Positions 8,587 to 16,606 of a stretch of DNA of 64,000 nt are shown here, piece after piece (position 1 is the stretch's first letter; each line of letters starts with the position of its first letter). The notes beneath the pieces were generated by a model. That model was given only the letters and a program-made list of their open reading frames with translations. It ran no database searches and had not been told where the DNA came from. The position numbers and the translations under genes are program-made. The stretch covers positions 62,001-126,000 of the forward strand of contig NZ_FOCO01000002.1 in NCBI RefSeq assembly GCF_900110135.1, given 5' to 3'. Source of the DNA: Pseudorhodobacter antarcticus (GTDB lineage: Bacteria > Pseudomonadota > Alphaproteobacteria > Rhodobacterales > Rhodobacteraceae).

Positions 8587-9360
8587 ATGAAACTGACCTT
8601 TGCCCTTGGCCTTGTGGCCCTGCTTGCCGCCCCCGTTCATGCCGCCGATCTGCCCGATCTGGGTGGCAAGGCGATTGTTGTGGTGACCGAAAACGCCTAT
8701 CCGCCGCTGCAATTTATGCGTGACGGTGTGGCGGTGGGTTGGGAATATGACGCGATGGCAGAAATCGCCAAACGCCTGAATATGACCGTGGGGTATGAGA
8801 ATATCAGTTGGGATGCGATGATCCCCGCTGTGTCCGAAGGGCAGTTTGATTTGGGCATGACAGGCATCACCATCCGCGATGATCGCCGCGAAAAGGTTGA
8901 TTTTTCCGCCCCCTACATGCGGTCCGAAATGGTCATGCTGGTGCGCGGTGATGAACAGCGGTTCACCGATGCCGCGAGTTTCGCCGCCAATGCCGATTTT
9001 CTGATGGCCGCCCAGCCCGGCACCACGCCGTTTTATGTCGGTGTGTACGAGGTGCTGGACGGGAATGAGGCGAACCCGCGCATCAAGATGTTTGAAACCT
9101 TCGGCGCAGGCGTGCAGGCGTTGCGCAACGGCGATGTGGATTTGGCGCTGACCGACAGCACCGGGGGTGCGGGCTATGTCGCGGCCAGCGAAGGCAAACT
9201 GAAGATCGTGGGCGATGTGCTGGGGGCAGAGGATTTTGGGTTCATCTTCCCCAAAGGGTCTGAATTGGTTGCGCCGATCAACGCAGCGATTGCCGCGATG
9301 CAGGCCGATGGCACGATGGACGCGCTGAACAGCAAATGGTTTGCGGCCTCGGGCGGCTGA
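8587..9360 (+). CDS. Polar amino acid ABC transporter, periplasmic binding protein
   Basis: A 257-residue family 3 solute-binding protein. The first 20 residues are a signal peptide (ending VHAA), followed by the family pattern [46 protein letters not shown] and [11 protein letters not shown]. The ATG at 8587 with GGAG upstream was preferred to a GTG at 8572. Its stop overlaps the permease start (TGATG). Substrate is likely an amino acid but cannot be named. Confidence 0.9.
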   Translation: MKLTFALGLVALLAAPVHAADLPDLGGKAIVVVTENAYPPLQFMRDGVAVGWEYDAMAEIAKRLNMTVGYENISWDAMIPAVSEGQFDLGMTGITIRDDRREKVDFSAPYMRSEMVMLVRGDEQRFTDAASFAANADFLMAAQPGTTPFYVGVYEVLDGNEANPRIKMFETFGAGVQALRNGDVDLALTDSTGGAGYVAASEGKLKIVGDVLGAEDFGFIFPKGSELVAPINAAIAAMQADGTMDALNSKWFAASGG

Positions 9361-10154
9361 TGCTGCCTGCGCCTGACAGCAAGGATTTTCCCTATTGGCT
9401 GCTGATCCTGATTGGGGTCGGCGGCTATTTGTTTTGGGAGGTGCTGTCGGATGATTTGTATTCGCAGGTCCTGTCGACGCTGTCCAAAGGCATTTGGACC
9501 ACCATAATGGTGACGGTGGTGGCGTTCACGTCTGCCGCCGTTTTGGGGTTGGTGCTGGCGGTGGCGGCGGGGTCGCGGTTTATGGTGCTGCGCCAAACCG
9601 CCCGGCTGTATACCGAAATTGTGCGCGGCGTGCCGATCATTGTGTTGCTTTTGTATGTCGCCTTCGTGCTGGCCCCTGCCATGGTCGCGCTGTGGAATTG
9701 GGCCACAGCGCCCTTGGGGTTTGACCCCATCCGCAACCGCGATTTTCCTTTGCTGTGGCGCGCGGTGATCGCCCTGACCATCGCCTATTCCGCCTTTTTG
9801 GCAGAGGTGTTTCGCGCAGGCCTTGCATCGGTCGACAAAGGCCAGACCGAGGCGGCCCAAGCGCTGGGCCTGTCGCGCTGGCACACCTTCCGGCTGGTGG
9901 TGTTTCCGCAAGGGTTTCGCGTGATTTTGCCACCTTTGGGCAATGATTTCATCGCGATGGTGAAAGACAGCAGTTTGGTATCGGTGCTGGGCGTGATCGA
10001 TATCACCCAATTGGGCAAGGTCACGGCGGCAGGCAATTTTAAGTATTTTGAAACGTATAATGTCGTGGCGCTGGTGTATTTGACCATGACGATCACCCTG
10101 TCCATCGCGCTACGCCAGTTGGAAAAAGGGCTGCGCCAAAGGCAGGAACGTTAA
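9360..10154 (+). CDS. Amino acid ABC transporter permease
   Basis: A 264-residue inner-membrane permease of the HisM/GlnP type. An early segment (about residues 12-30), then the core with EIVRGVPIIVLLLYVAF and the EAA loop that contacts the ATPase (EAAQALGLSRWHTFRLVVFPQ region). It starts at 9360 inside the stop codon of the binding protein (TGATG), so translation is coupled. No ATPase gene follows: the next gene is on the other strand and their stops overlap by 4 bases. The ATPase must be shared or encoded elsewhere. Confidence 0.92.
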   Translation: MLPAPDSKDFPYWLLILIGVGGYLFWEVLSDDLYSQVLSTLSKGIWTTIMVTVVAFTSAAVLGLVLAVAAGSRFMVLRQTARLYTEIVRGVPIIVLLLYVAFVLAPAMVALWNWATAPLGFDPIRNRDFPLLWRAVIALTIAYSAFLAEVFRAGLASVDKGQTEAAQALGLSRWHTFRLVVFPQGFRVILPPLGNDFIAMVKDSSLVSVLGVIDITQLGKVTAAGNFKYFETYNVVALVYLTMTITLSIALRQLEKGLRQRQER

Positions 10155-11050
10155 TCCTCTAGCAGCAAATACAGCGCCAGAATGGTCATGGCGATGCCCG
10201 CCAAAACACCCAAAGGCGGCACCCCGCGCCCCAAGGCGATTTCCCATAAAATCACCCAACAGGGCGTCAGGTAAGTATAGGCCATCACTTTGGCTGCGGG
10301 CAGGCGCATTGTGGCATATTGCATCAACACAAATGTCGCCGCACTGGCCGCAATCGCCACATAGGCCAGCGTTACCCACACAATCGCAGGCATCGCGCGC
10401 CAATCGGTGGCCCAAATCGCGGGCCAAGACCACAGCACCAACAGCAATGCCCCCGCCACCATAACGCCAAAACTGAACACCACCGCAGGTTCGCCCCGGT
10501 TCAACTTGCGCACCATTGGCGCATACAGCGCATGAGCGGCGCAGCCCCAGAAATACACCCATTCGCCACGCCCGATATGGGTGTTCAACACGGCGTGCCA
10601 ATCCGCGCGAAAAATCACCCAGGCGGCCCCTGCGGCCCCAATGGTCAGCGCCAGCGCCATGCGCGGCGTGGTGATTTGGCGCAGCAAGACCCAGCCAAAC
10701 CCAGCCGCCATAACAGGTGTCAGCGTGAAAACGGCGGCGGCCGATACGGGGGCGGCGGTTTTCAACCCTTCAAACATGAACACAAAATACAAAGCCAGCA
10801 ACAGCCCCAGCACCAGATACCGCCACGGCGCGTCAAACGCGCTGCGCTTTATCCCAGTGGTCGCCATTGCGGCCACCCCCACGATCAACCCTGCAAGGAT
10901 AAACCGCAACGTGGTCAAGGCGGCGGGGTCCACAAATGGGGCGGCCATTGCACCCAGTGAGAATGAGCCTGCAACCAAAGCGGAAAACGCCAGCATGGCA
11001 AGGTGCCCGCGCCTGCTGTCGCGCCCCGCAAAGGTTACAGCTTTTGCCAT
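10151..11050 (-). CDS. DMT/EamA family transporter
   Basis: A 299-residue, ten-helix drug/metabolite exporter with two EamA repeats (about residues 15-145 and 155-295), with typical PVSAAAVFTLTPVMAAGFG and YTYLTPCWVILWE stretches. Members export amino acids, metabolites or drugs; the substrate is not predictable. The start codon lies inside the 3' end of the upstream LysR gene (16-base overlap), which points to co-transcription and control by that regulator. Confidence 0.9.
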   Translation of the reverse strand: MAKAVTFAGRDSRRGHLAMLAFSALVAGSFSLGAMAAPFVDPAALTTLRFILAGLIVGVAAMATTGIKRSAFDAPWRYLVLGLLLALYFVFMFEGLKTAAPVSAAAVFTLTPVMAAGFGWVLLRQITTPRMALALTIGAAGAAWVIFRADWHAVLNTHIGRGEWVYFWGCAAHALYAPMVRKLNRGEPAVVFSFGVMVAGALLLVLWSWPAIWATDWRAMPAIVWVTLAYVAIAASAATFVLMQYATMRLPAAKVMAYTYLTPCWVILWEIALGRGVPPLGVLAGIAMTILALYLLLED

Positions 11051-11922
11051 TCGATCGCGGCCCCTTTAAGATGGGCCAAAAACCGTTGCACCTTTAGGGT
11101 GCGGTGCAAATCCACATGCGTCACCAGCCACAGGTTTGCGGCCCATTCCGGGCGGGGTGGCATCACCTCAATCAGCTCGGGCATCGCAAGGGCCGCAATG
11201 CGGGATACAAACCCAAGGCCAGCGCCCGCGCGAATGGCATCATAAATTGGCGCAGGTTCGGTGGCGCGAAAGCTAAGCGCCTCGGGCGGCACCATACCGC
11301 GCAACCAGTGATAAAACGGCGCGCGGTTGTCCATATTGTCGCTGACAACAAAGCGGTGCGCGGCCAAATCCGCATCCGTTTTGGGCAGGCCATGTGCGGC
11401 GGCATAGGCGGGGGAGGCGTAAAGCGCGTGGTGCAGCACCATGAACGGTTGCACCACATAATCGGGTTCCGACGGGGCGGTGCCTGCGCGCAAGGCCACA
11501 TGCGCCTCGCCGTAATCCAGCCGGAACAGGCGCTGGCCTGTCAAAAACCGCAAGGTCAGGCCGGGGTAATCCGCCTGAAAGCTGACCATCGCCGCCGTCA
11601 ACTGTGGGCTGATTTCCGCGATAGAGGTGACAACCAATTCCCCCGTCACGGTTTCGCCATGGCCGCGAATCCGGTTGGCCAGTTGCGCAAATTGATCCTC
11701 GGTCGATTGGGCAACGGTCAGCAAATCGCGCCCCGCCTCGGTCGCCGTATAGCCGCGCGCATGGCGCTGAAACAGCTTTTCCCCAAGGCGTTTTTCAAGG
11801 CTGTCGATGTGGCGAATGACGGTGGCATGATGCACGGCCAACACCTCGGCGGCCCCAGATACAGTGCCCATGCGGGCCACTTGATAAGCTGTTTTGATTT
11901 CGTCCCAATTGTCCACACACAC
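11035..11922 (-). CDS. LysR family transcriptional regulator
   Basis: A 295-residue regulator. The N-terminal winged HTH (MGTVSGAAEVLAVHHATVIRHI, residues 18-40, then LEKRLGEKLFQR) is standard, and the remainder is the LysR effector-binding domain. It overlaps the DMT exporter start by 16 bases, so it likely regulates that gene or is read with it. LysR proteins usually regulate themselves; the 313-base region upstream (shared with ffh) is the candidate operator. The effector is unknown. Confidence 0.92.
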   Translation of the reverse strand: MCVDNWDEIKTAYQVARMGTVSGAAEVLAVHHATVIRHIDSLEKRLGEKLFQRHARGYTATEAGRDLLTVAQSTEDQFAQLANRIRGHGETVTGELVVTSIAEISPQLTAAMVSFQADYPGLTLRFLTGQRLFRLDYGEAHVALRAGTAPSEPDYVVQPFMVLHHALYASPAYAAAHGLPKTDADLAAHRFVVSDNMDNRAPFYHWLRGMVPPEALSFRATEPAPIYDAIRAGAGLGFVSRIAALAMPELIEVMPPRPEWAANLWLVTHVDLHRTLKVQRFLAHLKGAAIEWQKL

Positions 11923-12030
11923 ACCTATCTTACCTACTTGGTGGCAGGCTAAAGCTATTCACCGAAAGGTTGAATGGGATTTTTGCACAATTGTTTTCAA
12001 CTGTGGCCGCAATACGCGGTTAACCGCAGG

Positions 12031-12050
12031 CGGGGCGGGGCGGGGCGGGG
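12031..12050 (+). repeat. Four tandem CGGGG units; G-quadruplex motif
   Basis: Exactly four CGGGG units in a row give four runs of four Gs separated by single Cs, the strictest form of a G-quadruplex-forming motif. It is immediately upstream of a TTGACT box that may drive ffh and lies in the region shared with the divergent LysR gene. Confidence 0.85.
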
Positions 12051-12051
12051 C

Positions 12052-12078
12052 TTGACTCTGGCTGCCGTGCGGCATAAC
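12052..12078 (+). promoter_or_regulatory. Possible ffh promoter (TTGACT ... CATAAC)
   Basis: TTGACT at 12052-12057 matches the -35 consensus at five of six positions. A weak -10 candidate, CATAAC, is at 12073-12078 with a 15-base spacer, shorter than ideal. The -10 match is poor, so the call is tentative. Confidence 0.35.
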
Positions 12079-12091
12079 CCACATCCAATTC

Positions 12092-12112
12092 CCGGAAGTA
12101 TGATGCTTCCGG
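12092..12112 (+). promoter_or_regulatory. Leader hairpin upstream of ffh
   Basis: CCGGAAG (12092-12098) and CTTCCGG (12106-12112) pair perfectly around a 7-base loop, TATGATG. It is 124 bases upstream of the ffh start, so would be in the 5' leader if transcription starts near 12085. It is not SRP RNA: the conserved GGAAGGAAGCAGCC segment is absent. Confidence 0.5.
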
Positions 12113-12235
12113 TCCCTAGGCTTTTGCCGGGATCGCCATCCGTCAGCGCGTTGCGCCCACGGGTGCTGCCTTGCATTGGTTTTTTCGCCGCTGGTTGATA
12201 TACCAGTATTTTGCATCAGCCCACGGAGGCAGCCC

Positions 12236-13738
12236 ATGTTCGAGAACCTATCAGAACGTCTTGGCGGTGTCTTTGACCGGCTGACCAAGCAAGGCGCGTT
12301 GTCGGACGCCGATATTGACACCGCCCTGCGCGAAGTGCGTGTGGCGCTGCTGGAGGCGGACGTTTCCCTGCCCGTGGCGCGCGATTTCGTAAAACGGGTG
12401 GCGGCAAAGGCGGCGGGCCAGCAAGTCACCAAATCGGTCACACCGGGCCAGCAGGTTGTGAAAATTGTCCATGATGAGCTGATTAAGATTCTGGCAGGCG
12501 ACGGCGAACCCGAGCCGTTGAAAATTGACAATCCACCCGCGACGATTTTGATGGTCGGTTTGCAAGGGTCGGGCAAAACCACAACCACTGCGAAACTGGC
12601 CAAACGGTTCAAGGACCGGATGGGCAAGCGCGTGCTGCTGGCGTCGCTGGACACCAACCGCCCCGCCGCTATGGAACAGTTGGCGATTTTGGCGGGCCAA
12701 GTCGGCGTCGACAGCTTGCCGATCGTCAAAGGTGAAACGGCGGTTCAAATCGCCAAGCGCGCCAAAATCCAAGCGTCGATGGGCGGCTATGACATCGTGT
12801 TCTTGGACACGGCGGGCCGGTTGCACATCGACCAGATGTTGATGGACGAAATTCAAGCGGTGCGTGATATCGCCGAGCCGCGTGAAACGCTGTTGGTGGT
12901 CGATGGTTTGACCGGCCAAGACGCCGTGAACGTGGCGACAGAATTTGACGGCAAAGTTGGCGTGACGGGCGTTGTCTTGACCCGGATGGACGGTGACGGG
13001 CGCGGTGGCGCGGCCCTGTCGATGCGCGCAGTCACAGGCAAACCCATCCGTTTCGTCGGCATGGGCGAAAAGATGGACGCGCTTGAGACGTTTGAGGCAG
13101 AGCGTGTTGCCGGCCGCATCCTGGGCATGGGCGACATTGTGGCGCTGGTAGAGCGCGCCCAAGAAACGTTTGAGGCGGAAGTCGCCGAACGTATGGCCAA
13201 ACGGTTTGCCAAAGGGTTGTTCAACATGAACGATCTGAAAGGCCAGCTGGAACAGATGATGAAAATGGGCGGCATGCAGGGCCTGATGGGCATGATGCCG
13301 GGCATGGGCAAAATGGCCAAGCAGGCGGAGGCGGCTGGGTTTGATGACATGATGCTGCGCCGCCAAGTGGCGCTGATCAACTCAATGACCAAACGCGAAC
13401 GCGCCAACCCCGATTTGCTGGCGGCATCCCGCAAAAAGCGGATTGCGGCGGGCGCGGGGCTTGAGGTGCAAGAGCTGAACCGTTTGCTGAAACAGCACAA
13501 GCAAATGGCCGATATGATGAAAAAGATGGGCAAAGGCGGCGGTATGAAAGCCGCGATCAAGCAAATGCTGGGTGGCAAAGGGATGCCAGACCTATCCGGC
13601 ATGACGCCCGAACAGATGGAAGAAGCGGCGCGCGGCCTAAAGCAAGGCATGGGTATGGGGCGCGGTGGTTTTCCGGGGATGGGCGGCGGCGGCATGACCT
13701 TGCCCGCGGGCCTGTCCGGCCTGATGAAAAAGAAATGA
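12236..13738 (+). CDS. ffh: Signal recognition particle protein (SRP54)
   Basis: A 500-residue SRP GTPase that binds 4.5S RNA and signal peptides and delivers ribosomes to FtsY. Domains: N (1-85), G with P-loop GLQGSGKTTTTAK (108-120), DTAGR, and TRMDGDGRGG, then a methionine-rich M domain (from about 325) with long runs of MMKMGGMQGLMGMMPGMGKM type, ending in a Gly/Met-rich tail. The start at 12236 has CGGAGG upstream; an earlier in-frame codon at 12176 has no support. First gene of the translation block running to rpmE. Confidence 0.97.
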   Translation: MFENLSERLGGVFDRLTKQGALSDADIDTALREVRVALLEADVSLPVARDFVKRVAAKAAGQQVTKSVTPGQQVVKIVHDELIKILAGDGEPEPLKIDNPPATILMVGLQGSGKTTTTAKLAKRFKDRMGKRVLLASLDTNRPAAMEQLAILAGQVGVDSLPIVKGETAVQIAKRAKIQASMGGYDIVFLDTAGRLHIDQMLMDEIQAVRDIAEPRETLLVVDGLTGQDAVNVATEFDGKVGVTGVVLTRMDGDGRGGAALSMRAVTGKPIRFVGMGEKMDALETFEAERVAGRILGMGDIVALVERAQETFEAEVAERMAKRFAKGLFNMNDLKGQLEQMMKMGGMQGLMGMMPGMGKMAKQAEAAGFDDMMLRRQVALINSMTKRERANPDLLAASRKKRIAAGAGLEVQELNRLLKQHKQMADMMKKMGKGGGMKAAIKQMLGGKGMPDLSGMTPEQMEEAARGLKQGMGMGRGGFPGMGGGGMTLPAGLSGLMKKK

Positions 13739-13747
13739 GCGCAGATC

Positions 13748-14041
13748 ATGAATGACGTCACCCGCGCGGCCGAAGTGCTGAAAGACCACCGCGACAGCAT
13801 TGATCGGCTGGACGCAATTCTGGTTTACACGCTTGCCGAACGGTTCAAACAAACCCAAGCGGTGGGCAAGTTGAAGGCCGAACACAACCTGCCCGCATCC
13901 GACCCCAGCCGCGAAGGCCGCCAGATTGAACGGCTGGAATGGCTGTCCAAAGAGGCCGATTTGGACCCAGAATTTGCCAAGAAATTCCTGACCTTCATCA
14001 TTTCCGAAGTGATCAGGCATCACGAACAACTGCAGAAATAA
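13748..14041 (+). CDS. Chorismate mutase, AroQ type
   Basis: A 97-residue all-helical AroQ-class chorismate mutase, converting chorismate to prephenate for Phe and Tyr. The pattern is characteristic: R15 and D19 in [20 protein letters not shown], the K in [13 protein letters not shown], and E/Q residues of the last helix [14 protein letters not shown]. No dehydratase or dehydrogenase domain is fused. It sits 9 bases after ffh, a placement common in Rhodobacterales although unrelated to protein export. Length is normal for the free-standing type. Confidence 0.93.
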   Translation: MNDVTRAAEVLKDHRDSIDRLDAILVYTLAERFKQTQAVGKLKAEHNLPASDPSREGRQIERLEWLSKEADLDPEFAKKFLTFIISEVIRHHEQLQK

Positions 14042-14052
14042 CCAAAAGGGGC

Positions 14053-14069
14053 GGTGGGTTACACCCACC
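14053..14069. repeat. Short palindromic element GGTGGGT-TAC-ACCCACC
   Basis: A 7-base perfect stem with a 3-base loop, followed by CTACCC. It sits between the chorismate mutase gene and rpsP. This palindrome resembles short repeats I recall from intergenic regions of many proteobacterial genomes. It could act as an mRNA processing or stability hairpin that gives rpsP a separate expression level. Confidence 0.55.
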
Positions 14070-14099
14070 CTACCCATAAAACCCGAAGGAGACTACACC

Positions 14100-14477
14100 A
14101 TGTCCATGAAAATCCGTTTGGCCCGTGGCGGCTCTAAAAAGCGCCCCCACTATTCAATCGTTGCCACCGACAGCCGTATGCCACGCGATGGCCGTTTCTT
14201 GGAAAAGCTGGGCACGTATAACCCGCTGCTGGCCAAAGACTCCGAAGATCGCGTAAAGATGAACGCCGAGCGCGTGCAGTATTGGTTGAGCCAAGGCGCA
14301 CAGCCCACCGACCGCGTGGCGCGCTTTCTGGAATCCGCTGGCCTGCGCGAAAAGAAGGTCCGCAACAACCCAAAAGCAGCCGTTCCCGGCAAGCGCATGA
14401 CAGAATTGACCGCCAAGAAAGCCGCACGCAACGCCGCCCCGGCGGAAGCTGTGGCAGCCGAAGCAACCGCAGAATAA
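14100..14477 (+). CDS. rpsP: 30S ribosomal protein S16
   Basis: 125 residues beginning [20 protein letters not shown], the classic S16 start, with [15 protein letters not shown] and the [20 protein letters not shown] motif. The C-terminus has an Ala/Lys-rich extension common in alphaproteobacteria. S16 binds 16S rRNA and helps assemble the 30S body. AAGGAG lies 8-13 bases upstream. It heads the rpsP-rimM-trmD-rplS order, here interrupted by bluB and a membrane-protein gene. Confidence 0.97.
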   Translation: MSMKIRLARGGSKKRPHYSIVATDSRMPRDGRFLEKLGTYNPLLAKDSEDRVKMNAERVQYWLSQGAQPTDRVARFLESAGLREKKVRNNPKAAVPGKRMTELTAKKAARNAAPAEAVAAEATAE

Positions 14478-14492
14478 GCGGCGACCAGCCCC

Positions 14493-15125
14493 GTGCAAGG
14501 TCAGTATGGCCCGGCGTTTCGGGCCGAATTGCTGGATCTGATGCGGTGGCGGCGCGATGTGCGCCGCTTTCGCACGGATGCGATTGAGGCAGCGGTTTTG
14601 GACCGCTGCCTCTGTGCGTTTGGGCTGGCCCCGTCTGTGGGCCTGTCCGAACCTTGGCGCGTGATCCATGTTGAAACGGCCGCCGCCCGCGCTGCCGCCG
14701 TTGCCAATTTTGAGGCGGCAAACGCCGAAGCCTTGGCTGGCTATGATACACAAAAAGCCAATCTTTACGCAGGCCTGAAACTGTCGGGCATGCGCGAGGC
14801 CCCTGTGCATTTGGCCGTCTATTGCGACGATGCCACCGCCAAAGGGGCGGGTCTTGGCGCGCAGTCCATGCCCGAAACCCGCGCCTATTCCGTGGTGGGC
14901 GCGATCACGTTGTTTTGGCTGGCCGCGCGTGCCGAAGGGCTGGGGATTGGCTGGGTGTCCATCCTTGACCCTGTGCAATTGTCGCGCGATCTGGATGTGC
15001 CGGACACATGGCGCTTGATCGGATATCTGTGTGTTGGCTGGCCGGAGGCCGAAACACAAACCCCTGAATTGGAACGCGCGGGTTGGGAACAACGCAACCC
15101 CGCCTTGTTTACGGAGCGGCGATAA
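14493..15125 (+). CDS. bluB: 5,6-dimethylbenzimidazole synthase
   Basis: BluB breaks down reduced FMN with oxygen to make 5,6-dimethylbenzimidazole, the lower ligand of vitamin B12. The 210-residue nitroreductase-fold protein shows [49 protein letters not shown] and [10 protein letters not shown], all BluB hallmarks. It starts at a GTG 16 bases after rpsP and its stop overlaps the rimM start by one base (TAATG), so it is embedded in the ribosomal operon. Other cobamide genes are not in the window. Confidence 0.94.
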   Translation: MQGQYGPAFRAELLDLMRWRRDVRRFRTDAIEAAVLDRCLCAFGLAPSVGLSEPWRVIHVETAAARAAAVANFEAANAEALAGYDTQKANLYAGLKLSGMREAPVHLAVYCDDATAKGAGLGAQSMPETRAYSVVGAITLFWLAARAEGLGIGWVSILDPVQLSRDLDVPDTWRLIGYLCVGWPEAETQTPELERAGWEQRNPALFTERR

Positions 15126-15640
15126 TGACCAAACCAGACCCCAAAAACCAGCTATGTGTGGGCGCGATTTCCGGATCATACGGGGTGCGCGGTGAGGTGC
15201 GGCTGAAAAGCTTTTGCGCCGAACCCACTGCAATCGCCGAATATGGCCCCCTGTATTCCGAGGATGGCACGCGCAGTTTCAAGGTCACGCTGATACGCCC
15301 CGTGGCGGGCGGCCTTGGCGCGCGCATCGCGGGTGTTGACACCAAAGAACAGGCGGATGCGTTGAAAGGCATCACCTTGTTCGTGTCGCGCGATAAATTC
15401 CCGTCCTTGCCCGATGATGAATATTACCACGCCGATTTGATCGGGCTGGAGGTGCGTGACACGGGTGGCGTGATGCTGGGCAAGGTGACGGCGGTCCACA
15501 ACCACGGGGCGGGCGATTTGCTGGAAGTTGGGGTGGCAGGGGCCACGTCGATTTTGCTGCCTTTTACCATGGCCACGGTGCCAACGGTCGATCTGGGCGC
15601 AGGCCGCATCGTTGTGGATCCGCCAGAGGGGCTGGACTAA
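15125..15640 (+). CDS. rimM: 16S rRNA processing protein RimM
   Basis: A 171-residue 30S maturation factor that binds S19 and helps fold the 16S 3' domain. The N-terminal RimM domain shows [19 protein letters not shown]; the C-terminal PRC-barrel shows [28 protein letters not shown] and the end [10 protein letters not shown]. The ATG at 15125 overlaps the bluB stop; an earlier in-frame codon at 15083 lies within bluB and is not needed. Confidence 0.96.
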   Translation: MTKPDPKNQLCVGAISGSYGVRGEVRLKSFCAEPTAIAEYGPLYSEDGTRSFKVTLIRPVAGGLGARIAGVDTKEQADALKGITLFVSRDKFPSLPDDEYYHADLIGLEVRDTGGVMLGKVTAVHNHGAGDLLEVGVAGATSILLPFTMATVPTVDLGAGRIVVDPPEGLD

Positions 15641-15686
15641 CGCAGCAAGGCTGGTAAAATTAACGCTAACAGATGGGGACAGGTTG

Positions 15687-16565
15687 GTGGCCAAAACGTC
15701 GCGGGTGGTAAAGGGTGCAAATGCCCTGCTGTATTTCGGCCCGCTTTTGGCCGGATTGGGTGGCTTTGGGTGGTCCGTGGTTCCGGTGTTTGCCATTATC
15801 TTTATGCTGTGGCTGGTGGTGATGCGCCCGCAGGATTTTCCGCGCCGCTGGTCTGACTGGCTGCGCGCCGCCCCGCTGGTGGCGGTGGCCGCGCGCACGG
15901 CGGTGCAACTGCTGCTGGTTTTGATGTGCTTTGGCATTGGGCGCGGCCTTGGCGGCGTGATGAACGCCATGCCACCCTTGCCCATGATGCTGCCGATTTC
16001 CCTGTCTTTGCTGGCGATTCCTTTGGCGCGTCTGGTGTGGGACCCGTGGCACGTGGAGGCGTTGGACGAAAAACTGCAAGCCGCACTGACCAAGGTAGAA
16101 GGGGGCGTGGGCGGTGATCGCGCCTATGCCGATGCGGTGTTGACCCCGCTGTTGGGCCTGCCCGACACCACAAGCGAGGCGGTGCTGGATCACCACCTGT
16201 CCGCCCTGCGCGCGCTGGTGGATGAAACGATGACGTTTTCGGTGTTGCTGGACCGGGTCGCGGCAGGGGGTGCGCCGGGGGCGGGGCGGCGGGCGTTGAT
16301 GGTCATGGCGTCGGATGGTGCTGCGCTGGACCGGATGGGGATTACAAACGCGCCGGGCCGCGCGATGCAGGCCTTGGGCGCGGACCCAGAGCTGATTTCA
16401 CGCATGGCCGAACGGTTGACCCATGCGCTGCGCCAAGACCCCGATATTTGGCCCGATTGCCCGTCTGTTGCCTATCTGGAAGGGTTGGCGGCCCTGTTGC
16501 CCGGCGCGGCCCCCGCCATCACAGCGTTGGAGGCCGAAATTGTGGCCCAAGCGCCGCAAACGTGA
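15687..16565 (+). CDS. Conserved hypothetical membrane protein within the rimM-trmD interval
   Basis: A 292-residue protein I do not recognise as a named family. Residues 8-45 and 55-90 and 100-120 form about three to four membrane segments (LLYFGPLLAGLGGFGW, VVPVFAIIFMLWLVVM, AVQLLLVLMCFGIGRGLG, LPISLSLLAIPLARLVW); the remaining 160 residues are a soluble, Ala/Leu-rich domain. The start at the GTG 15687 follows GGGGACAGG. An open frame extends further upstream into rimM but is not credible as coding. It is probably co-transcribed with rimM and trmD. Function unknown. Confidence 0.7.
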   Translation: MAKTSRVVKGANALLYFGPLLAGLGGFGWSVVPVFAIIFMLWLVVMRPQDFPRRWSDWLRAAPLVAVAARTAVQLLLVLMCFGIGRGLGGVMNAMPPLPMMLPISLSLLAIPLARLVWDPWHVEALDEKLQAALTKVEGGVGGDRAYADAVLTPLLGLPDTTSEAVLDHHLSALRALVDETMTFSVLLDRVAAGGAPGAGRRALMVMASDGAALDRMGITNAPGRAMQALGADPELISRMAERLTHALRQDPDIWPDCPSVAYLEGLAALLPGAAPAITALEAEIVAQAPQT

Positions 16566-16606
16566 CGCGCCTTTCCCTAACGGCGCAAACCGGGTAAGGC
16601 CCGTCC

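Larger units (their letters stand above)
11923..12235. other. 313-base divergent intergenic region between the LysR gene and ffh
   Basis: No protein-coding gene is visible here. It contains a four-copy CGGGG repeat (12031-12050), a TTGACT box (12052-12057) that could be a -35 element for ffh, a perfect 7-base hairpin (12092-12112), and a possible outer stem TCCCGG/CCGGGA. The 3' end holds the ffh ribosome site CGGAGG. Confidence 0.7.

Noticed and set aside
12000-12235. Possible SRP RNA gene upstream of ffh, because of the CCGGAAG hairpin
   Set aside because: The conserved GGAAGGAAGCAGCC core of SRP RNA is missing; the match is only a few bases.
12251-13366. 371-residue open frame opposite ffh
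   Set aside because: Antisense of a universally conserved gene; no homology recognised and no start signals.
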